Assembly: GCA_000708835.1 (NCBI GenBank)
Contig: DF237315.1
Location: 8,213 to 72,212 of the forward strand
Length of the DNA: 64,000 bases
From: Klebsormidium nitens
Lineage: Eukaryota > Streptophyta > Klebsormidiophyceae > Klebsormidiales > Klebsormidiaceae
Direction of reading: 5' to 3'
Part shown: positions 1 to 12,476 of the stretch, piece by piece
Layout: each line of letters opens with the position of its first letter
Position numbering within the stretch: position 1 is the stretch's first letter
The notes under the pieces: model-generated
Databases searched by the model: none
What the model was told of the DNA's origin: nothing
Seen by the model: the letters and a program-made list of their open reading frames with translations, nothing else
Program-made: the position numbers and the translations under genes

Positions 1-1935
1 ATTGCAAGTGGAAAGTAAAGAAGGTACGGATGGATTCAAGAGGACCGTTGGCTGTTTGGGAGAATTTCAAGTCTGGTGCCAGGTGTGAGGCTCGTGCACT
101 TAGACCAACAAGAGGAGCATGCTTCAACATTCTTAAGTATGCCATCTGAGCGCTTCATGTGCAAACATATAAGGGCGCTGATTGGAGATTGAACCTCGTA
201 ATCAACGACTATGGAAGTTCGCAACATTTCGAATGTTGTACTTGTACCATCTTTGCATCCACAAGTATGCACCCGAAATAGGCCTGCACCTATGCGATGT
301 TGCATGACAAGCGAAGAAGAGTGGCCTCAGCATTGTGAAGAGTGTTGCAAAATGCGACTTGATGCTGCTCAATTACCCACTTTTCTCGCTACGGGCAAAG
401 ATCATTTGCCAATCACTCCTTTCAATGTCCCAATTGTAGAGCGTTGCATGTTGGCTTTCAAGCTGTAAGTATTCATTTGCTACACTACCCGATCGAACTC
501 TTGACTAGAAAATTGTGTCTGATCGTATCTGTTCCCGGCATGAAATGTACATGTACTCTCCAAAATGTTTCAACAGAGAAAGCGCAGTGATTGAAAAAAC
601 ATATCTTTCACGTTATAAAGTACATCTGCTCTTTTCGCAGGAGTTTCCATCAGAAGGCACATGAGGGTCCGTCAAAACAATATCTAAAAGCTGGGATAGT
701 AACATGCTGCTGGTTCAATCCATCGATCAACCGACCATGCACTTCTTTGAGATTTAATCTAAAGCCATGGGTCGAAGCTTGGAGCGGTGCAACTCGGGTC
801 GTCCTGGCTGCTGCTGAAGGTATGCTATGGATGCTGGGATTGAGAATTTGACATCGCCGACTTAGATTTCATATAGGCCCGCAGTCCGCTGTTATTTTGC
901 TTGCAGTCGAGGCTGAGTTTGGTCGAGAAGGTCAAAAATGCGTGCACGTATGGCCAAAAACTGCGCATACGTAACTGGCCCTACGAGCATACGTGTGCGA
1001 GGCGCACATTCTTGCCCTCAAAATGTCCCACTCGGGAACAGACCCATCGGACAGACCCCGTAGCGGGATTTTAAGGCCACCGGCAGAGACGGAAGGGGGG
1101 ACACGTGGCACCCTGAGATTGGCAGATTTTATGCCGGATTTCAGATGGTTAGTTGCTGTGGCGGTTGCCGTTATCCGCGCGCGTGGTACCTACACTGGCG
1201 ACGGTTGTTGAAAGCCACGGGTAGCTAAACTTGGAGTTAAATCCAGGTAGGTAGGTTGTCGCGACCTTGACACCTCCACCCGCTTTCAAATGAGCGATAC
1301 TCAACAACGTGCAGGAGTGTCAACAGTGAACATGCACTACGGCACTCTAGTCTTTGCACTACTGTAGTACTCCGTCGGAGTGCTGCACAGTGCATATGCC
1401 GCGTTCCTAGATGCCAGCAGGATGCCAGGTTCGTTGGCAGCAGCTTGTAGGATAGATGTGAGACTCATCTGTGCACAAGCTCTTTCTCGATCTGCTCTGA
1501 TTACTCCTACCCCGAAGAGGCAATTCAATACTTCCATCTCAATAGACCCATCGCCAGAAGAATGGAGCATGGTCGATCATGGAAAGCGCTCTAAGGCGGT
1601 CCCTACTGAGCCGATGCTTAGATGAGGACATGCCCCAAGCTTAAGACGAGCACCGTAGCGCATCTCCTCCTGCGAAAGGGAGAAGCTGAACACCTCCCTC
1701 AGGGTGAGCTAGAACCCTTAAGGACCTGAGGGCTCCAGCTTTGTTGCAAAAGGCTTCAGCACCGCTGGTGACCAAATCGCAGCTATTGGGAGACAGCTTG
1801 ACATGACATTACCAATCTGGTTTTGGAGCAGTCATAGACAATAGATGACACGGAATCTTCCCTCTGATACTGCTGACATCAGCTAGTTTAAGGCTCAGCT
1901 GTAAGGGATCAGGGTCACACGCCTGGCTTCCAACA
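1..1935. other. No supported gene; upstream flank of the subtilisin gene
   Basis: Only short open frames occur here. A plus-strand frame at 211-468 ends beside a possible donor (gtaagt) at about 467, so it might be an exon of a gene ending in this stretch, but its translation resembles nothing I recognise. No tRNA, rRNA or repeat array was seen. The last few hundred bases presumably hold the promoter and 5' UTR of the protease gene. Confidence 0.4.
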
Positions 1936-4900
1936 ATGGGCCTTCCAGTCATCACAGGTCTTGCATTGATGCTCCTTTTGAACATCCCCATTCCCACAGA
2001 AGCTGACGATCTAAGCAGTGGCGAAGCTTATCAAAAATGCTCGCTTGGCAAGGGGCTTCCCAGCTTCTACACCAGCAATGTGGACAGAGGCCAGAAATGC
2101 GACAATGGAATTCTAACCACTACGCCACAATCTTTGACGGATCAAAGGCCTTTTCTAGTCAAGTTGACAAACGGGACTGCAGCTGACGTGGTTGATCAGA
2201 TGTGCTCTGGGAAGTATAATGGAACGTGTTCCTTCAAATACAAGGCCACCATCCATGGCATGACAGTGCTGATGGACCAGAGTACGCTGAAGGGGTTTAT
2301 GTATGATTACAAAGAGTTCATCGACCATGTCGAGGCTGTAGGAACAGCGTGGGTAGGAGCTGTCAACGTGGAATCATCACCACCGTGGGGTCTTGACAGG
2401 ATCGATCAAACACCAACGCAGTCAAAACTTGATCAAAAATACACCTGGGACACTACCAGGGATGGCTCGGGGGTGCACGTTTACGTGATTGATACGGTAA
2501 GCATACCTCAATATAATTTGGCTGATCTGGCTGATCACATGATGAAAAGAGTGTCCAAATAGCTGGTAAGAGCCTGGAACAGCTTTTCTTGGAATGCAGT
2601 ATTATGACACAGGATTCAATGGCAAAGATCAAGAAGTAAGGCTGTAGGAGATGGTAAGAGAAACCAGAGACTTTATCGCCTGCATTTTGCAATGCTGCAT
2701 GTTTGGAGCTCAACCAAAGCAATAGCTGCCTGCTTTTACTGCCCTGACGGGGCTTTATGAGGCTCCTCAACTCACATCCAAATTCTGATGCAGGGGATTC
2801 GAGCAACTCATAAAGACTTCTGGTATCCAGACGGGAGAACAAACTCGTCAGGATGGGCTCTAAATCGAATTGGCAATGGCGTTGACCTGGTGGCTGACGG
2901 GCAGGGTACAAACGATTGTCACGGGCATGGGACTCACTGCGCTGGTGTCGTAGGGGGGGTCTGGTCAGGGGTTGCTAAAGAAGCTATTCTTCATCCAGGT
3001 AATCTTACTCAATGACAAGCAAGTATGCTTCATGCTGTCTCACGCGATCTACAGATCTCATATCTTAATTGTCAGGAACCTTCGAAGTGCTAGTGCCGAT
3101 TTGATGTGTTGACAGTACTTGCCAGAGACCTGTTCAAACTGCTAAAATCTGCCATGGTGGCATGTAGAACGTATCGATTTCCAATTTTGGGTAGTAAAAT
3201 TGGTAATCTGCAAAGGAAACTGGTGGTATCACTTACTTATCCTGACATCTTATCCTTGTTTGCAGTTCGGACCATGGACTGCAACGGTAGCGGCTCTTAT
3301 GACGCAATCATTGGTGGCCTGGATTGGATTGGACAGAACTACCAGCTCCCAGGAGTTGTCAGCATGTCCTTGACAACCCCAGCTTCTCCAACTCTTGATG
3401 CCGCAGTTGCAAGTCTAGTTGATCTGGTAAGCACTCCAGCAATTAGCTCAGACTGCGGCACGCGCAGAAATGCCCTTACAAGAGTCAAAAGCCGCACTAG
3501 ACTGATCTAGATGGCAGTAAGGAGAGCAGGGTTTTAAAGAACACCGTCCTTCAATGCATCTCAACCTCTTCGTAGCTGGAATCGATGTGGAGCAAAGTGT
3601 CTACGTTTGGGCTCGACAGGTGCGAAACATGTGACGCGAATCTGGACATGAACATCTGTTGTTATATGAGTTCCATTCACTGAGTCAAGAGCACAGTCTC
3701 TAAGTAAAAATGAGCTCCTTATACAGGGCCTGGTGGTAGTTGCCGCTGCTGGTAACTACCACGCTGACGCCTGCGGCTACTCGCCTGCTAGAAGCTCGGC
3801 CGTCATTTCCGTCCAGTCGTCGAACAACATTGACCAGCAGTCGTCCTTCTCCAACTACGGCTCATGCACTTCGATCTTCGCTCCGGTACGGATCGAGCTC
3901 GACGTGCCATTCTTGATCAGCCTTTATATTTTATGGGGAGACTCCTCATCATCTGGATTGCAGTGCATGCTGATCCAATTACTGCATCAAGTCGGCAGCC
4001 GACGAACATGCTTGTAGTTGTCTTACAATAGGAGCGCTCGTGTTTATGTCTTCAGAACAATGATCCGCTGCTCGTTCCTTTCCGCAGGGAGAGGTTATTA
4101 ACAGCTGCGGAATTTCATCGGACATCTCGATTGTCGCCCTGTCAGGGACGTCGATGGCATGCCCAGCTGTGGTAAGCCTTAAATCGACGCTAACATCGTC
4201 CTTGTCGGTTGATCGGTGAAGGTGTTTGACGTTGTGTTAGCAGCAATCTGCTGGTACACCTTCTTAGCTGCGAGCAACCTGTCGTGGTACTTTTCGGTGT
4301 GTCTCTTTTGACACGGATCACACGCGTACAGCCTCTCAAGTAGTTCCCGTCTTTGTCTGCAGGCTGGTGCTGCGGCTGTTTATCTATCTCAGAACCCATC
4401 GGCCCGGCCAGCTGACGTGAGCCAGGCCATCCTGGATGCTTCTCTGCCGTCAGCTATCTCCGTGACCTCAGGTTGGTCAGTCCTTACATCCGGAGCAAAA
4501 AATTGTGTCTCACGTGCTTTCTGCCGCTGCCTCGAAAGCCTGTACGTCACATCCTGATCGGTAGCACCACCAACATCACGTCCTCAGCTTTACCAAAGGC
4601 GGCAGCTTTTGCCCACCTTTCAATTGATTCCAAAGTCCTAAGTCGAGCCCGCAGATTAGAAACCGAGCTTCTGACTCACCCTTCCCTCGTGCCAGATACT
4701 GCGTCGCCGAAAAGACTGCTGAACATCAACATGCAAACCCCCTACATGACGGTCAGCCCCCGTACAATTGTCCAAACTGAGAACTCGACGGTGACGATCA
4801 CAATAAGCCTCAGCAGTGCTCCGCGCTACAACGTTGTTGTGCAGTTCGGCCTGGGGGACTCCACAGTCGGTGAGCCTATCTTTGACCTTGTTTTTCCTCA

Positions 4901-7900
4901 ACAGTCGACGGCCTTACAATGACTGCCAGACACTTCAAGATCCAGGGCGTTTTGGCAGCTTCATGCTGGTGCGAAGCTGATGTTTCGATCTGTGACGTCG
5001 TGAGGATCTTGTGAGGATCTTGGGCATTTTGGATGCTACAAAAGCAAGTTAAAAAACCTACTATTGTCTCGTTCTACTCACGACTATTCCTTCCATCAGA
5101 TACATCACGTGGACATTTTGCAAACGGAAAAGCCGTGGAAGTAAACACCCATGCCAGTATACATGAGTTAAAATCGGTTTGCGACCAACTTCGGATGCGA
5201 ATAGGAAGCTCGTGCATTACACTTCCGAACCTGCTTGTCCATCACATAACTTCCGCCGTACTCGCCCCTTTTTCAGGGCTCTTCGTTGAACAAAGCCGCT
5301 TAACCTACTTCAGCCCCTCGGACTGGCGGACCAACCGCACAGTAGTTTTGCAGCTTCTCACATCCCCAGGTAAAGTTCCAGGCTTGATAAACTCCGTTTG
5401 AATCTTATACAGGCTACTTCAGCGATGCTTCGAAGTACTTCACGACCACGGCTTGGAAAAGCCCTGTAACTGTCAGGTTCATTCTTCCATTCAATCAAGG
5501 TGAGGCTTTGCGACGCAAAGCTTTCATCTTAAGGTTGCACTGGCCTACAATAGCACCCGCTGTTTCTTGATAGATTCAAAAGCGATTACTTTCGCATGCA
5601 GGCCTTCTCAGAATGCGTACACGTAATTCCTTCTGCCAAGTCCTGCCTCGTTTTGGACGTCATCCGTCATTTTAAAGGCTGTGGCTCATGTGCAAAGTAA
5701 ACGGTCCGTTCAGCTTGAGATCCTTCATTCGACTATGATTATATTCTCAGAAAACGAGGTTAGGCTCCACCGTGTTCTCGTCACTTCACAAGCCTAACCC
5801 GGTCTCCACTGCTTGTAAATGCAGATTTCCTGGACCACACGACGTCCATGACTTTCACTTTCCTAAGCAAAGACCCCAACTTCAACAAGGTTTTGAGCGG
5901 CCAAGTGACAAGTCAAGACACAGGTAACAAGTCTTGCCCTCTTTTAAGGCACGCCTGCAACTAAAACAGCTTCGCGTGAAATGAATCTCAGAGTGTCAGC
6001 AGCCCGACAATGGTTTCATAATAAACCAGGTCTCTGCCAATCCGATTAACTTGATGCTGGTCGTTCCTGAACGTTCACTGCAATCCATGCCCCGCCAGAC
6101 CAGATCGCTGAAGAATTGCAAAGGCTCGGACAATACCGGGAAACAAGCCATCTGGATCGAGCTTGGCATCCTTCTCTGTTCAGAGTCATGTATTGGCCGG
6201 AATGAAGTCGAGTTCTCATGCGTTATTCAACCACCGAGAACGCTCCTATCGTTCACTCTATTGTACTAAAAGTTTCAGCCGGCAGAATTAAGATGCCGGA
6301 CATGAGTTGCGAGTTGGAGCACCGAATCGAGCAATTATTGGTCAATGCAAACCTGTATTCACTTGTGTTGTGCAAAGACGTGTGCCGGCCTTGCGGCGGC
6401 ACTCTGGACTACCCCAAGGTCATTCCCCGCCTTCCATTCTATCAAGAGGGCTCGACCCACTTCTCCCCCACAACCATAACCACAGCCAGCTTCTCGGGAT
6501 CTTGCGGTGGTGCGGGCCCCAACATGATCTACATGCTTATGCCTCCTTGGGACATGGTGAGTTAACCAGCCGGATCAAAGATTGTCTATACAGGGCGATC
6601 CTTGCGTCAAGATTCAGTTTGGAGTATGCTATGATCGATACCGACGAATGCTGCACATATGGTACGCCAGAAAGTGACAAGGTTCAAAGAGACCGCGCTT
6701 CTTTGTCATGGCCTGGCGGAAAGTAACAAGTTCTAACCAATTGCTTCAAAGTTTTGCGTTCTGTCAAGCAAAGTGACAAACCTCTCTTCTCCGCAACTCA
6801 GCGACAAGCCTGTTTCTGGTGCAGACCGTGACCGCACATGTCTGCAACAGCCAGTTCGACACAGTTTTGACTATTCTGAAACGGACCGGAAAGACGTCCG
6901 CCGGAATCCAGACGGTTGTGCAGGCCTGCAACGACGACTCCTGCAGTATTCAGAGCCGAGTCACAAACGTTGCCTTGACAAAGAATACTGTTTACTACTT
7001 CGTGAGCCTCCCAACCTTCCTTCCACGCTTCCAGGATATCACTCCAATTTTGGATGCCGGTCCTCTTGTTTTCGATGCTTCAAAGCTGCTTGTACTCATC
7101 CAAGCAGCGTATTCGCTCTGCACTGCAGCACATCAAAACAGTATAAAGAAAGCTGCGATTTGCAGGAAGAACACCGCTCTGATAGCGGCGGGTACCTGAG
7201 TTGCTTGGCTGGTTTGCGACGTTCATCCTCGATGCCGCAACTTAGTCCATTCGGCTCGACATAAGGCCCGTTAACAAGACCCTAAACATCAAATGTTTTC
7301 CCTTTCAGGTGATCAACGGCTACGCAAAGGACAACGGTCTTTACGGCATCAACGTGACGTCTCCAACGCCTCGTGAGTGCGCTACCTGAACAATCAATAC
7401 CAGAGGTTTTTGTCACATGTTACACAAAAGTTACTCTTCCTTGTTGTCATGTACAGCGTCCGCTTCCGGATCCGATTATGACCGCGGAAAGGATCCGTTT
7501 AGAAGAGGAGATTCTTCTAGAAAGTTTGAACAACTGAAACAGAAAAAGGGGCACCTCAATTGAAAGGAATCTCTTAGCCAATCCCGCTGCTCCGAAAGAT
7601 GAATTCAACCAACTTTTTGCATCGGTTCAGCTCCTTCGGGACAAAAGTGGCTGGCGCCCAAGGCGGTCGTGGCGCCCCCGACCACATCCAGTTTGACCGT
7701 GGCCGAAGCGGCAGTCTTGGCGGAGGCTAAAGGGACAGTCAATATTCTCTCCGTGGACTCCCCCGCACCTTCTTCCCCGGTCATGGTGGACGGCAAGCTC
7801 TTCACAAAGTGGAACACGATGGGGTCTCTGCCACCCGCGAGCTCGGGGGCGCCGCTGGCAGAAAACCCGACTGCGAACGCGCCCTACTGGAGCGTCTCGC

Positions 7901-10900
7901 CTTGGACGGACTGCTCTGCGGAGTGCGGCGGCGGAGTCCAGGTGAATAGACGCTCCTCTTATTGGAGCGAATGTACACTATTGTTGAGACGCCCCATCCG
8001 ATCCTGTGACGAAGTTCATACACATATACGTGAACCTTGTGTTTCTGCTGCTTTAGAGGGTAGATTGCTACATAAGTGCTTAGGGTCCGCAAATAGCCAG
8101 GTGACAAATCTTGACATCCCCTGCGAAGACGAGATCGCTCGAGAATGCGACTCGTGAAACAACGTTCTGAACGAGAGGCTGGTGCCAGATCACAAGTTTC
8201 AGCAGCCTCGCGCTTTTCAAGAGCCGACAAGTTCCTCACGCTTCTCTGCTGCAGGATCGTGTGGTCACGTGCCTCGCGACGGACGGCAGCCCGGTCTCCG
8301 CAGACAACTACTGCGACGTGTCCGTACGGCCGTCCGAAAGGCAGCCCTGCAATACTCAGCCCTGCATGACGTATTCAGTCTACACTGGGCCGTGGAGCGA
8401 GTGCTCTGTCAGCTGCGGCGGCGGCAGCCAGGATCGCTCGTCTCACTGCCAGGTAAGAGGCTCTTGATCATTTGACGTCCTTGACTATAAAACGCTGCAA
8501 GTGCTCGGGCCAAAATGCTTTCCTTCACATCGAAGTGCGTCAGATTCGGGTCCTCAAGCATCTTCGAAGGGGCGAAGGTCCTTGTACCGTCTAGGAATAT
8601 AATAGGCAGCCACGGGAGGTTGGAAAACCTGGACCACTAGAACGCTTTCAAATGTATATCTACAAAGATATGCTGACTTCGTTCGAACGTCCCACAGAAA
8701 AATCACTAGCCTCTTGCATCGGGGTTTTCTCATTCTACGGTCTTCTCGCAATCATCCAACGGGATTAAGTCGTGCATCCTTTTCCTCTCAGGACCAATTC
8801 GGCAACACCGCAGCCCCCGAGGCCTGCGGCCTCTCGGTGGATGACCTTGCAAATAGAGCGGGCAACACTCAGGCCTGCAACACAGGTCCGTGCGGAGACT
8901 ACTACTTTTCCCCGGGGCCGTGGTCGGTGTGCAACGCCCCCTGCCAGTGGGGTCACGCAACCAGGGACGTCCCTTGCGTGCAGAGGGCGTCAAACGCGAC
9001 GGTGGATCTTGGCTTGTGCTATGGAGGTGAGCGATCACTTGGATATGCCGCAGACGACAATCTCAGAGTTTGCCAGGCATTAGTTCCTCAAAATCCAGGA
9101 TGAACTGTTTTCGTACACGTCACAAGATGATCAGAAGCTCAAGCTATGCTCCGTGGTACGAAGAGTTGTGTAGAACGTAACGTGATAAGGATAGGTATCC
9201 AGATGCACTCAGTGTCGTACCAAGAGTTGCCCCGTCAAATCGATTCCTCTTCGCCCCTGCGCAGCCTCCTTGTATGGATCCCCTGTCGAGTACTTCTCCA
9301 GCGAGAAGGCCTGCAACACCCAGCCCTGCGGCGCCTTCTCTTGGATGGTCGGCCCTTGGAGCGCCTGCCAATCAGGAAATGGCACGTGTCACAATGGCAC
9401 GCAGACCCGCCTGGTGGAGTGCCTGGACTCGAACGGCAACACTCGGACACCTGCCACGTGTTCGGAGCAGCCCGCGCCAGCAAATGTCACCACGTGCAGC
9501 ACGCTCAGCAACTACTGCGATCCTTATGAGGGAGGCTCAGCCTGCTCGGAACACGGGACCTGCGACAACACCGGTGAGCCTTTGCCCAGATCCAGCAGTC
9601 AATTTTCTGCAGGGGGACCAAACACCCCTGAAAAGCCGCGAACCATGTTCCGCACCGTCAGATGAGAGCTTTTCCAACTTTGACGGCCACGATTGCATAA
9701 TCTCGATGTCCCAAGGCCGATGCGGTCCTCGGTTGGTCTGAGGGGGGGGTAAAGAAGACTGGTTAGGAAAAGATTGATGATTTGTTGGGTGTAAAACTCA
9801 CCTAAACCAGCCCTCTACTACTCTTGAATGGCACTTGGCCGGGACACCAAAAATTCGGGGTTTCGAAGGTGACCCTGTGGAGGTTTAAACCCACCAGTTT
9901 TCGTTTTCGGGCAACTAGCCGTTTAGCTGCTGAAATATGGTTCGGGCTGCTGACCTTTTTTCCTGAGGCGTTTGGTCCGCCCGATTTGTTGCTGGGAAAG
10001 ATCACGAACAGTTTCATCTTTATTGATACAATGAATCGGTTATCCACAGACCTCGAGGCGACCCAATCTTCTCCTTTTCACGGCAGTGAGGATGCTTCAG
10101 ACGTCTGCAGTCCGAGCTCAAAGGATCCCAAGACTCCTACCCAAGTTGTTCTCGTAAGGATTGCCGCTTCATCGAAGCTCTCGTGTTTGTGCCAGACACT
10201 GGTTTGAAGCAAGCAAATCTGAACTAGAGCTCAGATCTGTGACTTTATTTAGCAGGGACCTGCACTTGCCAGGCCGGATGGGGCGGCCCCCTCTGCGACC
10301 TTCCAACCGCAGGGCCGTGCGCGGGCGGCCGGCCGGACGTCCGCGGCGCGTGCTGCCTGTCCGGCGTCCTCGACGTCCGCGGCGCGTGCTGCCGGAACAG
10401 CACGCTCGCCGGCGCGCCAATGCTCCTGGACGGCGCCGGACGGTGCTGCGCGTCCGGGTCCGTGGACGCCTGCGGCGTCTGCGACGGCGCCGGCAAGTTC
10501 GTCGACAGCACCGGCGCGTGCTGCGAGACGACGCGCGACGAGTCGGGCGTGTGCTGCGCGAGCGGGCTGCTCGACGAGTGCCTGGTGTGCGACGGGGACG
10601 GCACCAGCTGCGCGTCCGCGGTTACCCTAACCCTGACGCTGACCACGCCGCTAGACGCCGCCGTTAACGCGACGGTGGTGTCCGCGAACCTCGCGGTCGG
10701 CGTCGCGGCCGCGCTGGGCCTGGCGAAGCGCGCAGTGCACGTCACCGACTTCGTGGCCGTTAACACGACGGAGGGCGCGGGCCAGATGAGCAGCCCGGAC
10801 CCGAGCGCCGGGAAGAGCCGGCCCCTGGCCGAGTACGTCTACGTCGATCTGATGGTGCAGCCGCTGGGAATGAGCGACAGCTCAGTCGTGGGGCGGAGCG

Positions 10901-12476
10901 CGTCTGTCATTGCCGCTCTCGACACGGCTCTTGGCGGCGGAAACGGGCCGCTCGCGCTGAGCCAGTTTGGCTTCCCAGATGGGGTGATGCTCGAAAGCGT
11001 GGACCCCGTTGTGAGGCGAGGGATCTGCGGGAATGGCGTGTGCGAGGTGAGAAGCACATTATTTGGATACATACATAAAGGATGGTGGCCTGAGTTATGT
11101 TTCGTCCGCAACCTTGGACTCAGAGTGATGCTATTATCTGAAAAGTCGTGCTTTCTTTCTTTGTCGTATGACCGCAAAGTCAGAATTCCGAAAGAAGTAA
11201 CTTTTTGCTGAGTCACCCTCCTGCCGTGGGGGACAGAGAAATGAAGCACACCGTGACTAAGCTCAATGCATCTGATTAATGAGCATGGCTCAGCAGGAGT
11301 GTAGAGTACAGGGATAAAACAGCACGACTCGAACTTTGTCTATGAAAGAGTACCGTTCAAACCGTCCTTAAGATCTCTTGCGCACCCCTTTCTAGATCGG
11401 CGAGCGCTGCACGCCGCTCGGCACCAGCGCGAGCGGCCCCGCCAACGACTCCTCCGCGGTGCCACAATCGCCCCCCCAGTGCTGCTACAAGGACTGCCCG
11501 TACGTCGCTCAGGCTTGTCCCCTCGCCCTGACTGGCCCCCTCAGCGGCCAGGTTTGCGGCGCGCGCGGCCGCTGTCTCGACGCAACTGGCACGTGCGACT
11601 GCTTCGTGGGCCACACGGGCACCGACTGCAGTCTGTGCGTCCGGGGTTTCGTACCAACCGCATCGGGTTTGTGCGTTAACCCGGAAAGTGGAAAGCAGAA
11701 CGGAACGGTGGCCGGGTTGGAGGGAACCCCAGGTTCCGGGCCCACTGGCGCGCCGTCGGGGTCGGGGAGCGGCTCTGGGGTGGCGGCGACCGCGGGAACG
11801 AACAGCACGAAGCTGATCATAGGGCTGGTACGTTTCCGTTCTGGGGTGTCCAATATCAGACAATCTGGATTTTCGCTGCCTTGGACACTCCTTTGTGAGC
11901 AGTTGCAGCTTTGTGTGAGATATAGATGCAAGCAAAAGGTTCCGTTTGAGGTACTGTTCGTTTGGGAGACGCCTGTTTGGTGCAAATCTAGGTAAATCTG
12001 TTCCAGCTTATGATGAACGCGCAGCAATACGTGAACCATTCGTGAACCATTGTTTTGTGTGTATACAGCCAGGAGGACGCTTGTCCAGACTATTACAATT
12101 TGGCCACCAGTTGCGCGCTTTTGAAACGGTCAACAAACCCAGCAAGTGAGACTTGTGCTCCACTTTTTTCCAGGTTGTCGGTCTGGCCGTCGTGATTGTG
12201 GCCGCGGCTGCGGCCGCGGTGATCATCCGAAAGAAGCGCACGCCCCGCCAGGGCGCGCCTGCTGCCGCTGCGACTGCGTCCGTCAGTCCCTTGACGGCTC
12301 CCACTGCTTCGACTTCCGAAGCATCCCAAGTCCCGACTGAAAAGGATGCAAAGAAGGAGACCGGCGAGTCTGCTGTGGGCGTTGGCTCGCAGGCAGAAAC
12401 GGCAGAGCCGACCTCCCCGAGATCGATCCCTCACCTGAACGGCGAAAGCACGGAAATAGCTCCGGCACAGCATTAA
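1936..12476 (+). CDS. Secreted, membrane-anchored subtilisin-like serine protease with PPC-like domain, four TSP1 modules, EGF-like repeats and one TM helix
   Basis: Multi-exon gene. Clear exons: 1936-2496, 2794-2998, 3266-3426, 3727-3885, 4088-4171, 4363-4471, 4694-4871 (approx.), 5277-5369, 5413-5499, 5825-5923, 6825-7001, 7309-7372, 7631-7941, 8255-8452, 8792-9026, 9265-9573, 10256-11046, 11396-11827 and 12174-12476; 5.6-7.6 kb is only partly resolved. The ATG opens a hydrophobic signal peptide. An I9-type propeptide follows, then a proteinase K-like S8 domain with Asp186 (VIDTG, split by an intron), His232 (HGHGTHCAG), Asn319 (AAAGN) and Ser384 (SGTSMACP). Next come beta-sandwich segments, a pre-peptidase C-terminal-like domain (6.3-7.4 kb), four TSP1 modules (WS.C..CGGG; CNTQPC), an EGF-like module, a stretch rich in Cys-Cys pairs, a GNGVCE motif, a second EGF-like module, a Gly/Ser linker, a TM helix (VVGLAVVIVAAAAAAVII) with a basic stop-transfer and a roughly 75-residue tail. 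Probably a cell-surface or wall protease. Confidence 0.85.

Noticed and set aside
10161-10766. Long Arg/Pro-rich frames on both strands
   Set aside because: GC-rich exon of the protease gene gives open frames in all phases; only the Cys-rich frame joins neighbouring exons in phase.
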